A stretch of 64,000 bases of DNA from Flavobacterium eburneipallidum (GCF_027111355.2 NZ_CP114291.2:1240001-1304000); one strand, 5' to 3'. Counted from the stretch's first letter, positions 43,423 through 54,420 are shown. Notes: generated by a model from the letters alone, not told the origin. A program made the numbers and translations.

Positions 43423-44949
43423 TTACCTTTTCAAAGCAAAATGCGATTTGAATTTTTTCACAGTATCTTGTTCTACGTATTCTACAGTAAACCAATAATC
43501 GGTGGCAGGCATCGGGTGTCCGTTGTATGTTCCGTCCCATCCTAATCCTTTTGGGCTAATTTGCGTTAGGTTTTTTCCATAAAGATCATAGATGTAAATT
43601 CTTGGATTAAGCTGGTCTTTCAAACCATAAATATTCCAAGTGTCGTTATAGGTATCTGCATTTGGAGTGAAAAATTTGGGGTAATTGATAATTAGTACAG
43701 AATTGTTTGTGAATTCACTACAGCCATTAGTGTCTTTTACGGTAATCGAATGTGTTCCTAACGCTACATTTTCAAATACAGTACTGGTTTGAAACGGACC
43801 ATCATCGAGTTGGTATAAATAATTCGCTCCCAAAGGTTCGGTAATGGTAACGATTTGGTTATCGACAAAAGCATTCGATACTGTCCAGTTTAAATTGCTA
43901 ATGGCATTCGAAGGATTTACAGTAACCATTATCGATTTGTCTGATGGTGTACAATCTTGACCAGCAGTTGGCGTAAAAACATAAGTTCCACTTAGGGTGT
44001 TGTCAATTGTTGCTGGCGACCATGTTCCTGTGATACCGTTTGGCGATGTGGTATCTAAATTGGGAGGTACATCACCTTCACAAAGAGTGATGTTTGTAAA
44101 ACTGGGTTCAATTGGAGCAACAGTTATATTTATTGATGTTGTAGTTGCACAGGGAAATAATGTAGGATCAGGTGTGAAAGTATAAGTGTTTGTTCCCATT
44201 GCAGTTGTGTTTATAACTGGAGGGTTCCAAGTACCAAGAATTGCAGGGGTGTTTGTTGAGACTGTAGGTAGAGTAGGAGTATCATTTATACAATAAGTGG
44301 TTGGGAATGTTGTAAATGTTGGAGTTGTGGTAGTAATACAGGGTAAAGAACATTTTAGTTCTTGTGCTTCGTAACAAGGCAATCCTAGAACGGTCAATAT
44401 GGTAAAAGTGGCTGTTTGTCCAGGTAATAAGCCCATAACTTCAAAAGAACTTAAGCTAGTGTTGCCAAAAACTTCAGTGCCACCTTGAATGGAATATTTG
44501 TAATCATAAGAATTGCCCGCACGACCAGCTACGTGTGACCAATCAAAAAACAATGAATTCGGAGTTGTAGCTTGGCTTGGATCGCAAATGAATGTGGTGG
44601 CTGTAGCTCCATTATCGGCCACAATATTTACAACAATTGGAGTGCGAGGAGTACTTTCTATTCCACCGATAGTTTGCGTCACATAATAAGTTGTCGAGCC
44701 AGCTGTTGTTGTGTTAGGGGTTGGCGCACTGGTTAAAGCAGTTCCTCCTGTTTGAAATACATACCAATTCAGTGTTCCTCCTGTAGATGGTGTGGCAGTT
44801 AGTGGTACTGTTGGTTTGTTTTGACATAAATAGACGGGAGAGCTAACAGTTGGTGGTGGGGTTGCAAGAACTGAATTATTAGCATAAACGCTTGAAATGG
44901 ATAGGGTAATCAAAAGTTGAAGAACACGTAATCTGATTTGTTTTTTCAT
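43423..44949 (-). CDS. Ig-like surface protein with T9SS type B C-terminal domain
   Basis: The 508-aa protein has a signal peptide (LLITLSISSVYA) and a series of Ig-like units. One at about 35-115 has the LNWYVFQTGGTALTSAPTPNT pattern common in CHU_C-linked proteins. Repeats with GTWNPPVIN and GTWSPATID follow near 240-330. The C-terminal about 85 residues begin YPKFFTPNADTYNDTWNIYGL and contain YDLYGKNL and LGWDGTYNGHPMPATDYWFTVEY. That is the type B (gliding-motility-type) T9SS domain. It is therefore exported across the outer membrane and probably displayed. Function is otherwise unknown. It shares its strand with nudK, 44 bases apart. Confidence 0.93.
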   Translation of the reverse strand: MKKQIRLRVLQLLITLSISSVYANNSVLATPPPTVSSPVYLCQNKPTVPLTATPSTGGTLNWYVFQTGGTALTSAPTPNTTTAGSTTYYVTQTIGGIESTPRTPIVVNIVADNGATATTFICDPSQATTPNSLFFDWSHVAGRAGNSYDYKYSIQGGTEVFGNTSLSSFEVMGLLPGQTATFTILTVLGLPCYEAQELKCSLPCITTTTPTFTTFPTTYCINDTPTLPTVSTNTPAILGTWNPPVINTTAMGTNTYTFTPDPTLFPCATTTSINITVAPIEPSFTNITLCEGDVPPNLDTTSPNGITGTWSPATIDNTLSGTYVFTPTAGQDCTPSDKSIMVTVNPSNAISNLNWTVSNAFVDNQIVTITEPLGANYLYQLDDGPFQTSTVFENVALGTHSITVKDTNGCSEFTNNSVLIINYPKFFTPNADTYNDTWNIYGLKDQLNPRIYIYDLYGKNLTQISPKGLGWDGTYNGHPMPATDYWFTVEYVEQDTVKKFKSHFALKR

Positions 44950-45096
44950 CTTTAGTAGGTTTTTGTTTGCTTTACAATTTGGGAAAGTAAAGAAAGTTAT
45001 GCAGTAAATGTATAAAATTTGTTTGTTTGATAAAACGAATGGAATAATTATTACAGAACTAATATTTTGTTGAGATTCTAATGTGTATTTATAAAA

Positions 45097-45121
45097 AAAG
45101 ACCCGAAAAAATCGGGTCTTT
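45097..45121 (-). terminator. Intrinsic terminator of secDF
   Basis: A 10-bp stem (45097-45106 with 45112-45121, GACCCGA core, 5-nt loop) is followed on the minus strand by a T-run. It lies 26 bases after the secDF stop. Confidence 0.88.
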
Positions 45122-45146
45122 GATAATAGTATGAAAAAAAATGGGT

Positions 45147-48110
45147 TTAAGCATTGTGTTCTTCTTCAATTCTTTTGTGTTCTGCTTCAGAAATGGTATC
45201 ACACAAAACAGGAGTGGCGATAAATAATGAGGAATAAGTTCCTACAACGATACCTACTAACATAGCGAAGATAAATCCACGGATTGATTCTCCACCAAAA
45301 ACGAACATTATCAACAATACTAGAATCATTGTTAATGAAGTATTGATAGTTCTTGACATCGTACTATTAATAGATTGATTCACGATGCTGTTGAAGTTAC
45401 CTTTTGCTTTTCCACCTAAATATTCACGAACTCTGTCAAATACAATTACAGTATCATTCATAGAGTATCCAATTACAGTAAGAATCGCTGCAATAAAGTG
45501 TTGGTCAATCTCCATTCCAAAAGGCATGAATTTGTAACACAAAGAGTAAATTCCTAATACAAAGATAACGTCGTGAGCAATTGCTGCAATCGCACCTAAA
45601 CTGTATTGCCATTTTCTGAAACTAATCATCAAGTATAAAAATACAATAGCCATAGCTCCAAGAACCGCCCAATAAGCATTGGTTTTAATATCCTCTGCAA
45701 CAGTTGGTCCTACTTTTGAGGCTTGTAAAATACCTAGTTTTTTTCCGTCATAAGCATTTACAAATTTTTCGTAAGTCATTCCAGCACTGTAATGTTGTTT
45801 CAAATTATCAAATAGTAATTTGTTTATTTCTTCGTCAGCTTTACTGCCGTTTTCTTCTACTTTGAATTTAGTTGTGATTTTTAATTGATTGTCGTTACCA
45901 AAAACTTTAGCTTCAACAGTACCAAAAACTTTTACTAAATCTTCTTTTATAACTTCTGGTTCAACCGTTTTTTCAAAACGTACTTGGAAGGTTCTACCTC
46001 CAACAAAATCAACCCCTTGATCTAGTCCATTGGTACACAATGAAACAACACTCACGATGGTAACAATTGTAGAGAATGCGTAGGTGAATTTCTTGGCGCC
46101 AAGGAAATCGTAATTGAAATTGGTGAACATATTTTTAGAAAAACCAGTAACAAATGATATCGTACTATTTTTGCTAGCACTCCAGTCTAAAAATATTCTT
46201 GCGATAAAAATAGAAGTAAACAAAGAGGTAACAATACCAATTAACAAGGTAGTTGCAAAACCTTTGATTGGTCCTGAACCAAAGATGAACAATACTGCTC
46301 CTGTCAAAACGTGAGTAACGTTAGCATCAACAATAGAACGCATAGCACCTTTCCAACTGTATGAAGCACTAATCGCTTCTTGCAATGTTTTACCAGCGCG
46401 CAATTCTTCTTTAGCTCTTTCGTATATAATAATATTTGCATCAACTGCTGTTCCCATGGTTAAAACAATACCAGCAATACCTGGTAAGGTAAGAACTGCA
46501 CCAATACTAGCTAAAATTCCAAATAAGAACAATAAGTTAACCGCCAAGGCAATGTTAGCATACCAACCTGCTTTTCCGTAATACACCATCATCCAAAGTG
46601 AAACGATAAGCAATCCTAAAAGTGCTGAATTAGTTCCGTTATCAATAGCTTCTTGACCAAGGGATGGTCCTACTACTTCTGATTGAATAATATCCGCAGC
46701 TGCTGGAAGTTTACCTGCTCTTAATACGTTAGCTAAATCGGCAGTTTCTAAAAGGGTAAAATTTCCTGAAATGATTGAATTTCCACCAGAAATAGCTTCG
46801 TTTACATTTGGAGCTGAATAAACAACATTATCCAAAACAATAGCAATAGCTCCTTTTGTCAAAGCTACTTTTCTAGTAAGCTCTTCCCATTTTCTTGCTC
46901 CAGCACCACTCATCGACATAGAAACGGCTGGTTTATTCATCTGGTCAAATGAATCTTGAGCATCAGTAACGACACCACCACTCATAGAAGAGGCGTTGTT
47001 TTTATTTCCTTTTAAAGCATATAATTCAACAGCTTCAATATCTTTGCCTTTCTCATCTTTTATAGTTGTTGGTTTCCCCCACACAAATTTAGCATAACGT
47101 TGATCCGCAGCCAATAAAACTCTGATGTCTGCTCTTCTTAAATATCCACCTACAGTAGCGGTATCTTTTGGTGAAAATAAACCTAAAATTGGTCCACCAC
47201 CTTGTCCAATAATTTTATCAAGAATTGGATTGTTTCCTTTTTTAGTTGAGGCAGAATCTTTTCCAGTAGTCAATAAAGCGCTTATTGAATCTTTAGGAGT
47301 AGTTTTAGTTTCTACTTTGTTGATTTCGGTTTTTTTCAATGCTTCGTTGGCTGCCATTAAAAAGTTACCAACTTCATCAATTTTATACGTTTCCCAAAAT
47401 TCTAATTGAGCTGTACTTTGTAATAATTTTTTAATCCTATCTACATCTTTTGCTCCAGGAAGTTCTACAAGAATTCTTCCAGATTCTCCTAATTTTTGGA
47501 TGTTAGGTTGAGTTACTCCAAATTTGTCAATACGCTTTCTCAATACTCCAAAAGCACTATCAACTGATTCGTCAACTTTTTTTCTGATTACTTTTTGTGC
47601 TTGAGCATCGGTCATTTGAAAATCAATACCACCTTCGCCTTGCAAATTTCTGTTAGCAAAAATATCAGGAGAAGCCAGTTTTACTGTTCCTTTAGAATTC
47701 GTTTCAAACGCTTCGAAAAAAGCATCAATATAAGTTTGGTTTCCTTTTTGATTGGCAGTAGCGTCAGCCAAAGATTTGTTGAAAACTGGGTTTTTAGAAT
47801 TATTAGACAATCCTTTCAAAACGTCTTTAACAGAGATTTGTAGAATTACGTTAATACCACCTTCCAAGTCAAGACCTTTGTTGATTTGTTTGTCTTTTAC
47901 TTCGTTGAAAGTGAAATCGGTAAAGCCAAGACTGAATACACTTTCTTTACCTATTGAGTCTAGGTATTTAATTTCTTTGTCTGGGTTTCCATTTGCAAAA
48001 GTTTTTGCATCACTTTTTACTTTATTGGAAACAAAAGTGAAAGAAAGTTGGTAAATACTTACCAATGCAAATAGAATTGCGAAAAATTTAATAAGTCCTT
48101 TATTCTGCAT
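45147..48110 (-). CDS. secDF: Protein translocase subunit SecDF (fused)
   Basis: The 987-aa inner-membrane protein uses the proton gradient to help pull proteins through SecYEG. It has twelve expected membrane segments: one at residues 7-25, five in the SecD half (about 505-670) and six in the SecF half. SecD signatures include GLDLEGGINVILQISV, FGVTQPNIQKLGESGRILVELPG and GTAVDANIIIYERAKEELR. SecF signatures include GVDFVGGRTFQVRF, GYSMNDTVIVFDRVRE and SINSTMSRTINTSLT. The fusion is normal for Bacteroidota. Its large first periplasmic domain of over 400 residues is longer than in E. coli SecD. Confidence 0.97.
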   Translation of the reverse strand: MQNKGLIKFFAILFALVSIYQLSFTFVSNKVKSDAKTFANGNPDKEIKYLDSIGKESVFSLGFTDFTFNEVKDKQINKGLDLEGGINVILQISVKDVLKGLSNNSKNPVFNKSLADATANQKGNQTYIDAFFEAFETNSKGTVKLASPDIFANRNLQGEGGIDFQMTDAQAQKVIRKKVDESVDSAFGVLRKRIDKFGVTQPNIQKLGESGRILVELPGAKDVDRIKKLLQSTAQLEFWETYKIDEVGNFLMAANEALKKTEINKVETKTTPKDSISALLTTGKDSASTKKGNNPILDKIIGQGGGPILGLFSPKDTATVGGYLRRADIRVLLAADQRYAKFVWGKPTTIKDEKGKDIEAVELYALKGNKNNASSMSGGVVTDAQDSFDQMNKPAVSMSMSGAGARKWEELTRKVALTKGAIAIVLDNVVYSAPNVNEAISGGNSIISGNFTLLETADLANVLRAGKLPAAADIIQSEVVGPSLGQEAIDNGTNSALLGLLIVSLWMMVYYGKAGWYANIALAVNLLFLFGILASIGAVLTLPGIAGIVLTMGTAVDANIIIYERAKEELRAGKTLQEAISASYSWKGAMRSIVDANVTHVLTGAVLFIFGSGPIKGFATTLLIGIVTSLFTSIFIARIFLDWSASKNSTISFVTGFSKNMFTNFNYDFLGAKKFTYAFSTIVTIVSVVSLCTNGLDQGVDFVGGRTFQVRFEKTVEPEVIKEDLVKVFGTVEAKVFGNDNQLKITTKFKVEENGSKADEEINKLLFDNLKQHYSAGMTYEKFVNAYDGKKLGILQASKVGPTVAEDIKTNAYWAVLGAMAIVFLYLMISFRKWQYSLGAIAAIAHDVIFVLGIYSLCYKFMPFGMEIDQHFIAAILTVIGYSMNDTVIVFDRVREYLGGKAKGNFNSIVNQSINSTMSRTINTSLTMILVLLIMFVFGGESIRGFIFAMLVGIVVGTYSSLFIATPVLCDTISEAEHKRIEEEHNA

Positions 48111-48232
48111 TATTACTAAAAATTAATTATTTATTATGTGTATTTTGTTTAAATTGCTATAAAAGAAGTAGTTGGAGTTGTGTTTGCTGAATAGTATAAC
48201 GCTTGCAATCTCTTCTTTTTTTAGAAACCGAG

Positions 48233-48264
48233 CAAATATATAATTAACGTAAAGATTAACCAAT
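48233..48264 (-). promoter_or_regulatory. Promoter of secDF
   Basis: TATATTTG (48233-48240) with ATTG at 48261-48264, spacer 20, is read on the minus strand. The leader is about 115 nt. Confidence 0.55.
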
Positions 48265-48287
48265 AAAATTATTGATTAATATCAAAA

Positions 48288-48313
48288 AAAAGACTGCAAA
48301 AGTGCAGTCTTTT
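48288..48313 (-). terminator. Intrinsic terminator of mdh
   Basis: An 11-bp stem (48288-48298 with 48303-48313, GACTGCA core, 4-nt loop) is followed on the minus strand by a T-run. It lies 20 bases after the mdh stop. Confidence 0.9.
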
Positions 48314-48332
48314 CATTTTTACTACTATATAA

Positions 48333-49268
48333 TTATCCTAAAATTGTTTTCAAATCGGCATTCATATTTCTAACGGCATCTGCACTTTTTGCAAAAGCTG
48401 CTTTTTCAGTATCGTTCAAAGCAATATCAACAATTTGTTCTACTCCGTTTTTTCCGATGATACAAGGAACTCCAATACAAATATCGTTTTGACCGTATTC
48501 GCCTTCGACAAAAACAGAACAAGCAATCATTTTCTTTTGGTCATTCAGGATACTATCTACTAAATAAGCAACAGAAGCTCCTGGCGCATACCAAGCAGAA
48601 GTTCCTAAAAGTCCAGTCAATGTAGCTCCACCAACCATAGTGGCAGCGGCTACTTTAGCCAATTCTTCTTCTGATAAAAATTCAGAAACAGGAATTCCGT
48701 TATAAGAGGCTAATCGTGTTAAAGGAATCATAGTTGTATCTCCATGACCACCAATAACCATAGCAGAAACATCATTGGATGGTTTGTCTAAAGCTAATGA
48801 TAAATAATATCTGAAGCGAGAACTGTCCAAAGCTCCACCCATTCCGATAATTCTGTTTTTTGGCAAACCTGTGGCTTTTAATGTCAAATAAGTCATCGTG
48901 TCCATAGGGTTTGAAACCACAACAATAATTGCATTAGGAGAGTGTGTTAAAACATTATCAGCTACAGACTTTACAATTCCGGCATTGATACCAATTAGCT
49001 CTTCACGAGTCATGCCTGGTTTTCTTGGAATTCCAGATGTAATTACGACTACATCACTGTTGGCTGTTTTTGAATAATCATTCGTAACACCAGAAACTCT
49101 AGTGTTGAAACCAGTGTTTGTAGCACATTGCATAATATCCATGGCCTTACCTTCGGCAAAACCTTCTCTTATGTCCAATAAAACTACTTCACTTGCAATT
49201 CCTCTGTATGAAATTGCATCTGCACAAGATGCACCTACGTTTCCTGCTCCTACAACTGTAACTTTCAT
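48333..49268 (-). CDS. mdh: Malate dehydrogenase (NAD-dependent, LDH-like type)
   Basis: The 311-aa TCA cycle enzyme oxidises malate to oxaloacetate. The NAD loop is GAGNVG (7-12), substrate arginines are R82 and R88 in PRKPGMTRE and R151, and SNPMD (119-123) is typical of MDH and not LDH. The catalytic H175 lies in GGHGDTTM with D148. Length and motifs match the tetrameric [LDH-like] MDH group of Bacteroidota. The region before its ATG is an array of octamer repeats instead of an ordinary leader, and gyrB lies upstream on the same strand, 78 bases away. Confidence 0.97.
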   Translation of the reverse strand: MKVTVVGAGNVGASCADAISYRGIASEVVLLDIREGFAEGKAMDIMQCATNTGFNTRVSGVTNDYSKTANSDVVVITSGIPRKPGMTREELIGINAGIVKSVADNVLTHSPNAIIVVVSNPMDTMTYLTLKATGLPKNRIIGMGGALDSSRFRYYLSLALDKPSNDVSAMVIGGHGDTTMIPLTRLASYNGIPVSEFLSEEELAKVAAATMVGGATLTGLLGTSAWYAPGASVAYLVDSILNDQKKMIACSVFVEGEYGQNDICIGVPCIIGKNGVEQIVDIALNDTEKAAFAKSADAVRNMNADLKTILG

Positions 49269-49341
49269 TGTTTATTTGTTTAATCGGTTAATTGTTTATT
49301 TGTTAAATGGATTAACCGAATAAACGATTAACCAAATCAAC
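49269..49341. repeat. Inverted arrays of the octamer CRAWTMAM between gyrB and mdh
   Basis: On the minus strand, units lie at 49271-49278, 49279-49286, 49287-49294 and 49295-49302 (CAAATAAA, CGATTAAA, CAATTAAC, CAAATAAA). On the plus strand, units lie at 49317-49324 (CGAATAAA), 49325-49332 (CGATTAAC) and 49333-49340 (CAAATCAA), with a near-unit at 49309-49316. The two sets face each other and can form an imperfect hairpin. They fill almost the whole intergenic region. Confidence 0.75.
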
Positions 49342-49346
49342 TTTGT

Positions 49347-51296
<1,950 letters not shown>

Positions 51297-51328
51297 TTAA
51301 TCTAAAAATGTAAATTTTGTATAACACG

Positions 51329-51336
51329 CAAATATA
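51329..51336 (-). promoter_or_regulatory. Candidate -7 element of gyrB
   Basis: TATATTTG on the minus strand, 38 bases before the gyrB ATG. No clear -33 element at the usual distance. Confidence 0.45.
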
Positions 51337-51417
51337 ACAAACCATATAAGATTTAAGTATTAAAATAGTTTTTTAAGTTGTTAAGTTATTAACATTTTTG
51401 GAATTTATGATAATAAA

Positions 51418-51442
51418 AAACGCCCTTCTTTTGAGGGCGTTT
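51418..51442 (-). terminator. Intrinsic terminator of the FKBP-like lipoprotein gene
   Basis: A 9-bp stem (51418-51426 with 51434-51442, CGCCCT core, 7-nt loop) is followed on the minus strand by TTT and further Ts. It lies 21 bases after the stop. Confidence 0.9.
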
Positions 51443-51463
51443 CAGTAGTATTGTTGTTGCGAA

Positions 51464-52576
51464 TTATTTTTTTGCTGGAGGATAGGTGTTGTCTAGATGA
51501 ATTCTTTTTCTACCAGGCGTTGTATAATCAAATTTTTCAACTTTTTTATCATCGTAAGAAGGAATTCCTTGTCTTTCATCTACAAAAGGAGTAGTTGGAT
51601 CGTCAACTAAAACGCCATCAAAAGGGTAGTAACGAACTGTTTTGTTTGGGTCGCTCGAATGAATGTATTGGGTTTCAAACTTGGTTGTATAGTTGTCGCC
51701 ATCATCATCAACGTCTAGGAAATCAGGGATGCCATCTTTTTCTGTATCATCTGCATAGCGAATATTGTCAGCAGGTTGTGTAGGGTATTCGGTTGTATTT
51801 CTAAAGTCGTACATATAACCATCATGGTTATGATCTTCTAGATAAGATGGAATTCCGTCTTTATCTTGATCGTTTCTTTGAATTTCATATAATTTGAAGC
51901 TAAATATTAATGGAGAATAGGCAGGAATGGAAAATGAACCCGTATTGTAATATCCTAATCCAGATGGTAGGAACATTACACCTGCTCCAAAATCATTATA
52001 AGTAACAGTTCCGTTTGAGTTAACGGTGTTGGTTCCTGACTTGAATTGTGGAAAAATCTCTCCCCATCCTGTAATTGTAGTATATAAACTTAAAAACTCT
52101 TGTGGATGGACTACTTCTTCAAATTGTGATACTGTTAGTGTAGAGGGTGTAGCTGTCGTACGGTATAAATAAGTTCCTTTATAAGAAGCGAACACTCCGT
52201 CAACATTAGTAGGTGATTTACCAACGCCTTCGCGTAAAACTAAATAATACAATACGTAATCAACATTGTGGAGTTTTACAGGTCTTTTCAAAAGTTTTGG
52301 ATAAGTTGGTGCATCCAAATACGAAATTATAGAGCGTTGTGTAGTTGGATCGGTTATTTTTGAAATTACAACATCTTGGTCACTAGTTTGTCCAGGTGCG
52401 TTTGTTACAGTGAACGTGTTTTCTTTTAAATAATCTTCAATATCTTCTATTTCTTCATTGTATTGAGTTTGAAAATCTCTAATAGGTTCTACTGTAGCGT
52501 CGTCATCATTCTTGGAGCATGAAAATAAAGTGACAGTTGTAATTAATAAAATAAAATAAAACTTAAATTTGTTCAT
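51464..52576 (-). CDS. FKBP-type peptidyl-prolyl isomerase-like lipoprotein with calcium-binding-type repeats
   Basis: The 370-aa protein has a lipoprotein signal (LITTVTLFSC, Cys20). The central part resembles FKBP proteins of Flavobacteria: VDYVLYYLVLREGVGKSPTN, then GTYLYRT and WGEIFPQFKSGTN, then GAGVMFLPSGLGYYNTG and SPLIFSFKLYEI. These match the FKBP substrate pocket strands. The C-terminal third adds Asp-rich calcium-binding loops (DQDKDGIPSYLEDHNHDG and DTEKDGIPDFLDVDDDGD) of the thrombospondin type 3 kind. It probably folds outer-membrane or surface proteins. It is divergent from the S4 gene. Confidence 0.82.
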   Translation of the reverse strand: MNKFKFYFILLITTVTLFSCSKNDDDATVEPIRDFQTQYNEEIEDIEDYLKENTFTVTNAPGQTSDQDVVISKITDPTTQRSIISYLDAPTYPKLLKRPVKLHNVDYVLYYLVLREGVGKSPTNVDGVFASYKGTYLYRTTATPSTLTVSQFEEVVHPQEFLSLYTTITGWGEIFPQFKSGTNTVNSNGTVTYNDFGAGVMFLPSGLGYYNTGSFSIPAYSPLIFSFKLYEIQRNDQDKDGIPSYLEDHNHDGYMYDFRNTTEYPTQPADNIRYADDTEKDGIPDFLDVDDDGDNYTTKFETQYIHSSDPNKTVRYYPFDGVLVDDPTTPFVDERQGIPSYDDKKVEKFDYTTPGRKRIHLDNTYPPAKK

Positions 52577-52616
52577 TATAGTTGTTTTTTTAAGCGCGCA
52601 AGATACAATTTTGATT

Positions 52617-52624
52617 TATTTTTG
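52617..52624 (+). promoter_or_regulatory. Promoter -7 element of the S4-domain gene
   Basis: TATTTTTG lies 32 bases before the ATG at 52656. A minus-strand near match (TATCTTG) for the divergent FKBP-like gene lies about 15 bases away. Confidence 0.5.
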
Positions 52625-52655
52625 CGTACAATTTAACTCCGATTTTGGAAATTTT

Positions 52656-53045
52656 ATGAGAATAGATAAATTTTTATGGTGTGTAAGATATTACAAAACA
52701 CGTAATATGGTAACGGAGGCTTGCAAAAAAAATCATGTCACTGTAAATGGTCAAGTTGCCAAGCCGTCTAAAGAGGTTTTTGCAACGGATAAAATTACGT
52801 TTCGAAAAGACCAAATCACACAAATTATTACCGTTTTGGATATTCCAGAGAATCGAGTAGGGGCTAAATTAGTCGACATGTATCGAAAAAACGAAACCCC
52901 AGCCGAAGCTTATCAACATCTAGAATTACTGAAATTATCCAAAGAACATTATCGAAAAAACGGAACAGGAAGACCAACCAAAAAAGACCGCCGCGATATT
53001 GATGATTTTGGTAATGAAATCGAAACTGATGATGATGAATCGTAA
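52656..53045 (+). CDS. S4-domain RNA-binding protein (Hsp15-like)
   Basis: The 129-aa protein starts MRIDKFLWCVRYYKTRNMV, the S4 fold, followed by HVTVNGQVAKPSKEVFATDKI. This matches Hsp15/RluA-type S4 proteins, which bind stalled 50S subunits carrying nascent chains. The C-terminus is basic then acidic (GRPTKKDRRDIDDFGNE). The in-frame extension to 52569 overlaps the divergent lipoprotein promoter, so the ATG at 52656 is preferred. The phosphoribosyltransferase gene follows after 47 bases. Confidence 0.9.
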   Translation: MRIDKFLWCVRYYKTRNMVTEACKKNHVTVNGQVAKPSKEVFATDKITFRKDQITQIITVLDIPENRVGAKLVDMYRKNETPAEAYQHLELLKLSKEHYRKNGTGRPTKKDRRDIDDFGNEIETDDDES

Positions 53046-53092
53046 TAATAAGCAATCTGAAAATCTAAAATCTGAATTCTAAAATAATAACA

Positions 53093-53593
53093 ATGGACAA
53101 AAATATAATCCTATCCAATCAGCAAATTGAACATACTATAAAGAGAATTGCGTATCAAATCTATGAAACCTTTGTTGACGAAGAAGAAGTTGTTATTGCA
53201 GGAATTGCTACAAATGGATTTGTCTTTGCTAAAAAAATTGCCGAATCGTTGAACGCTATTTCTACTCTGAAAGTTTCGCTATGCGAAGTGCATATCAATA
53301 AGCAAAATCCAGAATTGTCCGTAGCGACTTCGTTGACTAAAGAAGAGTATTCTAATAAAGGATTGGTTCTTGTTGACGATGTGTTGAATTCGGGAACCAC
53401 CTTAATTTATGCGGTAAGACACTTTTTGGATGTTCCGTTAAAGAAATTCAAAACAGCTGTTTTGGTCAATAGAAATCATAAAAAATATCCTGTGAAAGCT
53501 GATTTCAAAGGAATTTCGCTTTCTACTTCATCATTAGAACACGTTCGAGTGATTTTTGACGAAGACGGAGATAGCTATGCTTATTTAAGCTAG
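53093..53593 (+). CDS. Phosphoribosyltransferase (PyrR-like)
   Basis: The 166-aa protein has the type I PRTase fold with the PRPP-binding loop VLVDDVLNSGTT (92-103) and an N-terminal half IAGIATNGFVFAKKIAESL. A C-terminal strand ends LEHVRVIFDEDGDSYAYLS. It resembles PyrR/uracil PRTase-like proteins of Bacteroidota. Whether it has the RNA-binding function of PyrR or only the enzyme activity is not shown. Its last 9 bases overlap the end of the convergent aroK gene. Confidence 0.85.
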   Translation: MDKNIILSNQQIEHTIKRIAYQIYETFVDEEEVVIAGIATNGFVFAKKIAESLNAISTLKVSLCEVHINKQNPELSVATSLTKEEYSNKGLVLVDDVLNSGTTLIYAVRHFLDVPLKKFKTAVLVNRNHKKYPVKADFKGISLSTSSLEHVRVIFDEDGDSYAYLS

Positions 53594-54103
53594 GATTTCC
53601 AGAATATCATTTACTGTTTCGTCTATTGATTTTCCGTCCACCACTACTTTGTGTTGAGCGTGATTGTAATAAAAGCTTCTGTCAAAAAGATGTTTGGCAA
53701 TGAATTCTTTCATTTCTTCCTCGCTTTTATTGGCAATGAGCGGTCGTTTGTCTTTGTTGACAACCAATCTTTCGAATAAAGTGTCAATGGATGCTTTTAG
53801 ATAAATGGAGCGAATATTTTCTCCTTTTAATAATTCGTGATTGTTTGCATAACAGGGTGTGCCTCCTCCTAGACCGATGATTAAATTTTCGGGAGAATTC
53901 AATAATTCAACAAAAATTTCGTGTTCTAACTTTCTAAAATGAATCTCTCCATGCTGTTCGAAAATCTGATTTATAGATAAGTTTGTCTTTTCTTCGATGA
54001 CTTTGTCTAAATCTAGAAACGGAATTGTAGTAGTTTTTGACAATCTATTGGCAATTGTGGACTTCCCACAACCCATATAACCTAATAAAATTATTTTTCT
54101 CAT
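53585..54103 (-). CDS. aroK: Shikimate kinase
   Basis: The 172-aa enzyme phosphorylates shikimate in aromatic amino acid synthesis. The P-loop is GYMGCGKS (8-15), substrate Asp residues are D31 and D33 in FLDLDKVIEE, the GGGTP loop lies near 79-83, and the lid is NKDKRPLIAN with an Arg. The divergent promoter region on the right is shared with tRNA-Lys. Confidence 0.95.
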   Translation of the reverse strand: MRKIILLGYMGCGKSTIANRLSKTTTIPFLDLDKVIEEKTNLSINQIFEQHGEIHFRKLEHEIFVELLNSPENLIIGLGGGTPCYANNHELLKGENIRSIYLKASIDTLFERLVVNKDKRPLIANKSEEEMKEFIAKHLFDRSFYYNHAQHKVVVDGKSIDETVNDILEILA

Positions 54104-54154
54104 TGTAATAAAACCTTAAATATTAAGGCGTTAAAGGATTTTGTTAAAAAAACA

Positions 54155-54188
54155 CAAATTTATGATAAAATACCTTTGAAAAATCAAA
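54155..54188 (-). promoter_or_regulatory. Promoter of aroK
   Basis: Minus-strand TAAATTTG (54155-54162) with TTTG at 54185-54188 (spacer 22), 51 bases before the start. Confidence 0.5.
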
Positions 54189-54206
54189 AATAACGCCTTA
54201 TATTTG
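54175..54206 (+). promoter_or_regulatory. Promoter of the tRNA cluster
   Basis: TTTG (54175-54178), a 20-base spacer and TATATTTG (54199-54206) match the consensus exactly. The first tRNA starts 24 bases downstream. Confidence 0.75.
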
Positions 54207-54230
54207 CACCCGCATTCAAGAAAAGAATAT

Positions 54231-54303
54231 GACTCGATAGCTCAGTCGGTAGAGCACATCACTTTTAATGATGGGGTCCTGGGTTCGAGCCCCAGTCGGG
54301 TCA
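54231..54303 (+). tRNA. tRNA-Lys (TTT), copy 1
   Basis: This 73-nt cloverleaf has acceptor GACTCGA paired with TCGGGTC, anticodon loop CTTTTAA (54262-54268, anticodon TTT at 54264-54266) and T-loop GTTCGAG. The 3' CCA is not encoded. Confidence 0.97.
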
Positions 54304-54341
54304 CAAATCTTGTGATTACCACATACTTTTCTTGAAGCATT

Positions 54342-54414
54342 GACTCGATAGCTCAGTCGGTAGAGCACATCACTTTTAATGATGGGGTCCTGGGTTCGAG
54401 CCCCAGTCGGGTCA
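54342..54414 (+). tRNA. tRNA-Lys (TTT), copy 2
   Basis: A 73-nt sequence identical to copy 1, separated by 38 bases. Both have anticodon TTT and lack an encoded CCA. Confidence 0.97.
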
Positions 54415-54420
54415 CAAATC

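Noticed and set aside
29334..49341. CRISPR-like reading of the octamer arrays
   Set aside because: Units are contiguous 8-mers without spacers, and no cas gene is present.
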